Source of the DNA: Hyphomonas neptunium ATCC 15444
GTDB taxonomy: Bacteria > Pseudomonadota > Alphaproteobacteria > Caulobacterales > Hyphomonadaceae
Assembly (NCBI RefSeq): GCF_000013025.1
Contig: NC_008358.1
Coordinates: forward strand, 3,224,001 to 3,288,000
DNA: 64,000 bases
Direction of reading: 5' to 3'
How positions within the stretch are numbered: position 1 is the stretch's first letter; every line of letters starts with the position of its first letter. A program made the position numbers and the translations under genes. Below, in pieces: positions 61,977-64,000 of the stretch. The notes beneath the pieces were generated by a model that saw only the letters and a program-made list of their open reading frames with translations, made no database searches and had not been told where the DNA came from.

Positions 61977-63065
61977 TCAACCCGCGGTTTCGGCAGCGGC
62001 ACGGACCTGGGGTTTTCCATCAGCCGAAAGCAGGATGGCGATCCATCGCGTATGAGGCGACTGGGCGAACAGGATCATCATCAGGACCGTCAGCGGCGCC
62101 GACAGGAACATGCCGGGGATTCCCCACAGCACGCCCCAGATCGCCAGGGCCAGAAGGACCACAAGTGCCGAGAGATTCAGCGAATCCCCCATCATCCGGG
62201 GCTGGATGAAATTGCCGATCGAGAACTGCCAGAAGCTGACAATCGCGAACACGATGACAGCGTAGACATAGGATTCGTCGAGTGCGAGCGCGGGCACCCA
62301 GCCGGGGATCACCGGCTGTACCAGGGCGAACAGCGGCGGGACCAGAGCTGCGACAATTGAGCCGACCGTCGGGATGTAGTTCAGCACGAATATGACGGCT
62401 GACAGGAACAGGGCATTTTGCACGCCCAGTGCCAAAAGCGAGATGTAGGAAAGCAGCGTGATCAGCGCCGAGATCACCGTCTGCGTCCACAGATATTTCT
62501 CGATGGCGAGGCGCGCATCATTGCCGATGCGGCGGACCATTTCCCGCCGGTCTGCCTCCGGGAAAATATTGTCGAGCTTCTGCGTCCACATTGACTGGGC
62601 GGTGAAGAGGAAGGCGACATAGATCAGGATCAGCACAATGTCGCCAGAGAGGCCGCGGACGGAATTGGCAATGTTGGCGAAGAAGCGCTGGCCGCCTTCA
62701 TCGAAGGCCAGCTGGGTCAGCGTTGGCGCGTCCTTCAGGCCTGCGAGGCGATAGACATCGGCGATCAGGGCGTTGATCTTCTCCTCATACTCGCTGCCAT
62801 CGCGGCCAAACTCCGCGACCCCGTCTGCCATCAGCGCGATGAAACCGACAAAGCCGCCGACTACGAGCAACACGGCCAGTATTCTGGCGGGGCCGATATG
62901 GATGGTGCGCGAGGCATTGTTGATGACGGTGCCGAAGCCCTCAATGATGAGGAACAGGAATACCGCCATGGCGAAAGTGGCGAGGATTTCACGGCCGAAA
63001 TAGAGCAGCGCGATGATAACGCCGGTCGCGATAATCCAGATGCCGGACTTGGTGGCGCTGCCCAT
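61977..63065 (-). CDS. AI-2E family transporter
   Basis: A 362-residue inner-membrane protein of the AI-2E/PerM family with about eight helices (first: GIWIIATGVIIALLYFG). The middle soluble part (60-150) is followed by the conserved VLNYIPTVGSIVAALVPPLFALVQP and SIGNFIQPRMMGDSLNLSALVVLLAL, GMFLSAPLTV. Members export autoinducer-2 or act as cation/H+ antiporters; which one is unknown here. ATG at 63065 has CGGAG six bases before it; an upstream ATG at 63092 is less good. Divergent from the HerA-like gene. Confidence 0.92.
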   Translation of the reverse strand: MGSATKSGIWIIATGVIIALLYFGREILATFAMAVFLFLIIEGFGTVINNASRTIHIGPARILAVLLVVGGFVGFIALMADGVAEFGRDGSEYEEKINALIADVYRLAGLKDAPTLTQLAFDEGGQRFFANIANSVRGLSGDIVLILIYVAFLFTAQSMWTQKLDNIFPEADRREMVRRIGNDARLAIEKYLWTQTVISALITLLSYISLLALGVQNALFLSAVIFVLNYIPTVGSIVAALVPPLFALVQPVIPGWVPALALDESYVYAVIVFAIVSFWQFSIGNFIQPRMMGDSLNLSALVVLLALAIWGVLWGIPGMFLSAPLTVLMMILFAQSPHTRWIAILLSADGKPQVRAAAETAG

Positions 63066-63213
63066 GTATTGCTCCGATTGACCCTTTCCCATCAGTGCGG
63101 CCCCGCCTCACACCCGTCAAGCGGGGAGAAACCTGCGCGCCTTGACTTGCTCAAATTGCCGGAATGACTAGCCTCTGCCCTGATTTGAGACTGCATCAGC
63201 AAGGGGTGGCCGC

Positions 63214-64000
63214 ATGAGCACGACGATTTTCCTGGGCGGCGCGGACGCCGATGGCTCCGGGACACCCGATGACGCCCAGGCATTGTTGCTGAAAGCGGCC
63301 AACCGGCACGGCATTGTTGCGGGCGCCACAGGCACCGGCAAGACGGTGACCCTGCAGGTCATGGCGCAGGCCTTTGCCGATGCGGGCGTTCCGGTATTTG
63401 CCGCCGATGTGAAAGGCGACCTTTCCGGCATCGCCTTCCCCGGCACGGACACCCACAAAGCCCATGGCAGCTTTACCAGCCGCGCGGAAAGCATCGCGAT
63501 GGGACCGCTGACCTACAGCGCCGCGCCGGTGATCTTCTGGGATGTGTTCGGCGAAAAGGGCCACCCCGTGCGCACCACCATCGCCGAGATGGGGCCGGTC
63601 CTGCTCTCCAGCCTGATGGGGCTGACCGATGTGCAGGAAGGCATTCTCAACATTGCCTTTCAGTATGCGGATGATCACTGCGTGGATAATCCCGACTTCC
63701 TGATCCTGGACCTCAAAGACCTGCGCAAGCTGCTCGCACATCTGGGGGAGCCGGGGGTTCGCGAAGAGGTGAGCCGCAAATACGGCAATGTCGCGCCAGC
63801 CTCCCTGGCCGCCGTGCAGCGCGAATTGCTGGTGCTGGAGCGGGCGGGCGCTGAAGCCTTCTTCGGTGAACCGGCATTGCAGCTGTCTGACTTCATGCGC
63901 ACGACGACGGACGGGCGTGGCTATGTGAACATTCTCGACGCGACCAAACTGATCAACAGCCCGAAGCTCTATTCCACCTTCCTGCTTTGGCTGCTTTCGG
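63214..64000 (+). CDS. DUF853/HerA-like ATPase (3' end outside window)
   Basis: The first 262 residues of a protein that runs past the window end. It starts MSTTIFLGGADADGSG and has Walker A GIVAGATGTGKTVTLQVMA, then VFAADVKGDLSGIAFPG, AEMGPVLLSSLMGLTDVQEG and FLILDLKDLRKLL. This is the YjgR/DUF853 family of HerA-FtsK-like ATPases, thought to work on DNA or as hexameric motors; cellular role not settled. Strong ribosome site AAGGGGTGGCCGC before the ATG. Confidence 0.92.
   Translation, partial: MSTTIFLGGADADGSGTPDDAQALLLKAANRHGIVAGATGTGKTVTLQVMAQAFADAGVPVFAADVKGDLSGIAFPGTDTHKAHGSFTSRAESIAMGPLTYSAAPVIFWDVFGEKGHPVRTTIAEMGPVLLSSLMGLTDVQEGILNIAFQYADDHCVDNPDFLILDLKDLRKLLAHLGEPGVREEVSRKYGNVAPASLAAVQRELLVLERAGAEAFFGEPALQLSDFMRTTTDGRGYVNILDATKLINSPKLYSTFLLWLLS

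Noticed and set aside
1..64000. tRNA, rRNA, riboswitch or replication origin
   Set aside because: I read the intergenic gaps and saw no cloverleaf, no known riboswitch core and no cluster of DnaA boxes; the single box at 56820 is not an origin by itself.

Overview
The window reads as about 64 kb of chromosome from a GC-rich alphaproteobacterium, most likely Caulobacterales and probably family Hyphomonadaceae. The grounds are a gcrA cell-cycle regulator (4374-4925), a PhyR stress regulator with an HWE-type kinase (36814-38566), an NAD-specific glutamate dehydrogenase of the 1,600-residue class, a class I lysyl-tRNA synthetase, a UrcA-family protein, and an alphaproteobacterial LexA motif (GTTC-N7-GTTC) at a photolyase. 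Species cannot be fixed from the sequence alone. I see no rRNA, tRNA or CRISPR array. Most of the window is ordinary core genome with short intergenic gaps; the accessory material is one IS110-family element, one decayed glycosyltransferase, and one lower-GC lipoprotein gene.

Layout. 1-4250: an alpha/beta hydrolase (cut by the window edge), MFS transporter and thioesterase in a row, then a lipoprotein and an ABC-2 permease on the other strand. 4374-6381: gcrA, converging on a PhoR-like kinase. 6592-12553: a complete RND efflux operon (outer-membrane factor, adaptor, pump) behind its own promoter and operator-like dyad, followed by an M13 peptidase. 14996-20259: PilZ protein, glutathione peroxidase, thiolase, a conserved unknown, a DUF2332 protein and a serine hydrolase. 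20228-24314: an Lrp-type regulator divergent from a fused indolepyruvate ferredoxin oxidoreductase, with nested palindromes between them. 24406-28205: lipoprotein, lysS, a membrane protein/XRE pair, then bfd and bfr for iron storage and release. 28303-32239: SIMPL protein, DUF2853 protein and two acyl-CoA dehydrogenases.

32240-42527: a frameshifted glycosyltransferase remnant, a photolyase with an SOS box plus a DUF2256 protein, small secreted or unknown proteins behind an AT-rich operator array, a phosphohistidine phosphatase, the PhyR/HWE pair, a cation/Ca exchanger, a DMT exporter and an ABC exporter. 42720-51874: a low-GC lipoprotein, ilvE divergent from a MarR/response-regulator/kinase operon, a GNAT-nitrilase fusion, a PCD/lipoprotein/HAD operon and an SDR. 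52336-53882: the IS110 element. 53883-63065: mtgA-queG-GST operon, gdh, and an AI-2E transporter. 63214-end: the start of a HerA-like ATPase.

The strongest result is in the IS110 element. Its roughly 205-bp left end folds on paper into the two-loop architecture known for IS110 bridge RNAs. Segments of the loops match, in the expected orientation, the element's own ends (8 and 7 contiguous bases) and the chromosomal target (7 and 5 bases). Joining the flanks at a shared CT rebuilds a palindrome whose loop was the insertion point. Other regulatory observations: three phased copies of a TTATCG-N5-CGATAA dyad upstream of a 61-residue unknown gene, with a fourth copy before the efflux operon; a LexA box on the photolyase -10; tandem 17-bp repeats at the XRE promoter; and a Fur-like dyad at bfd.
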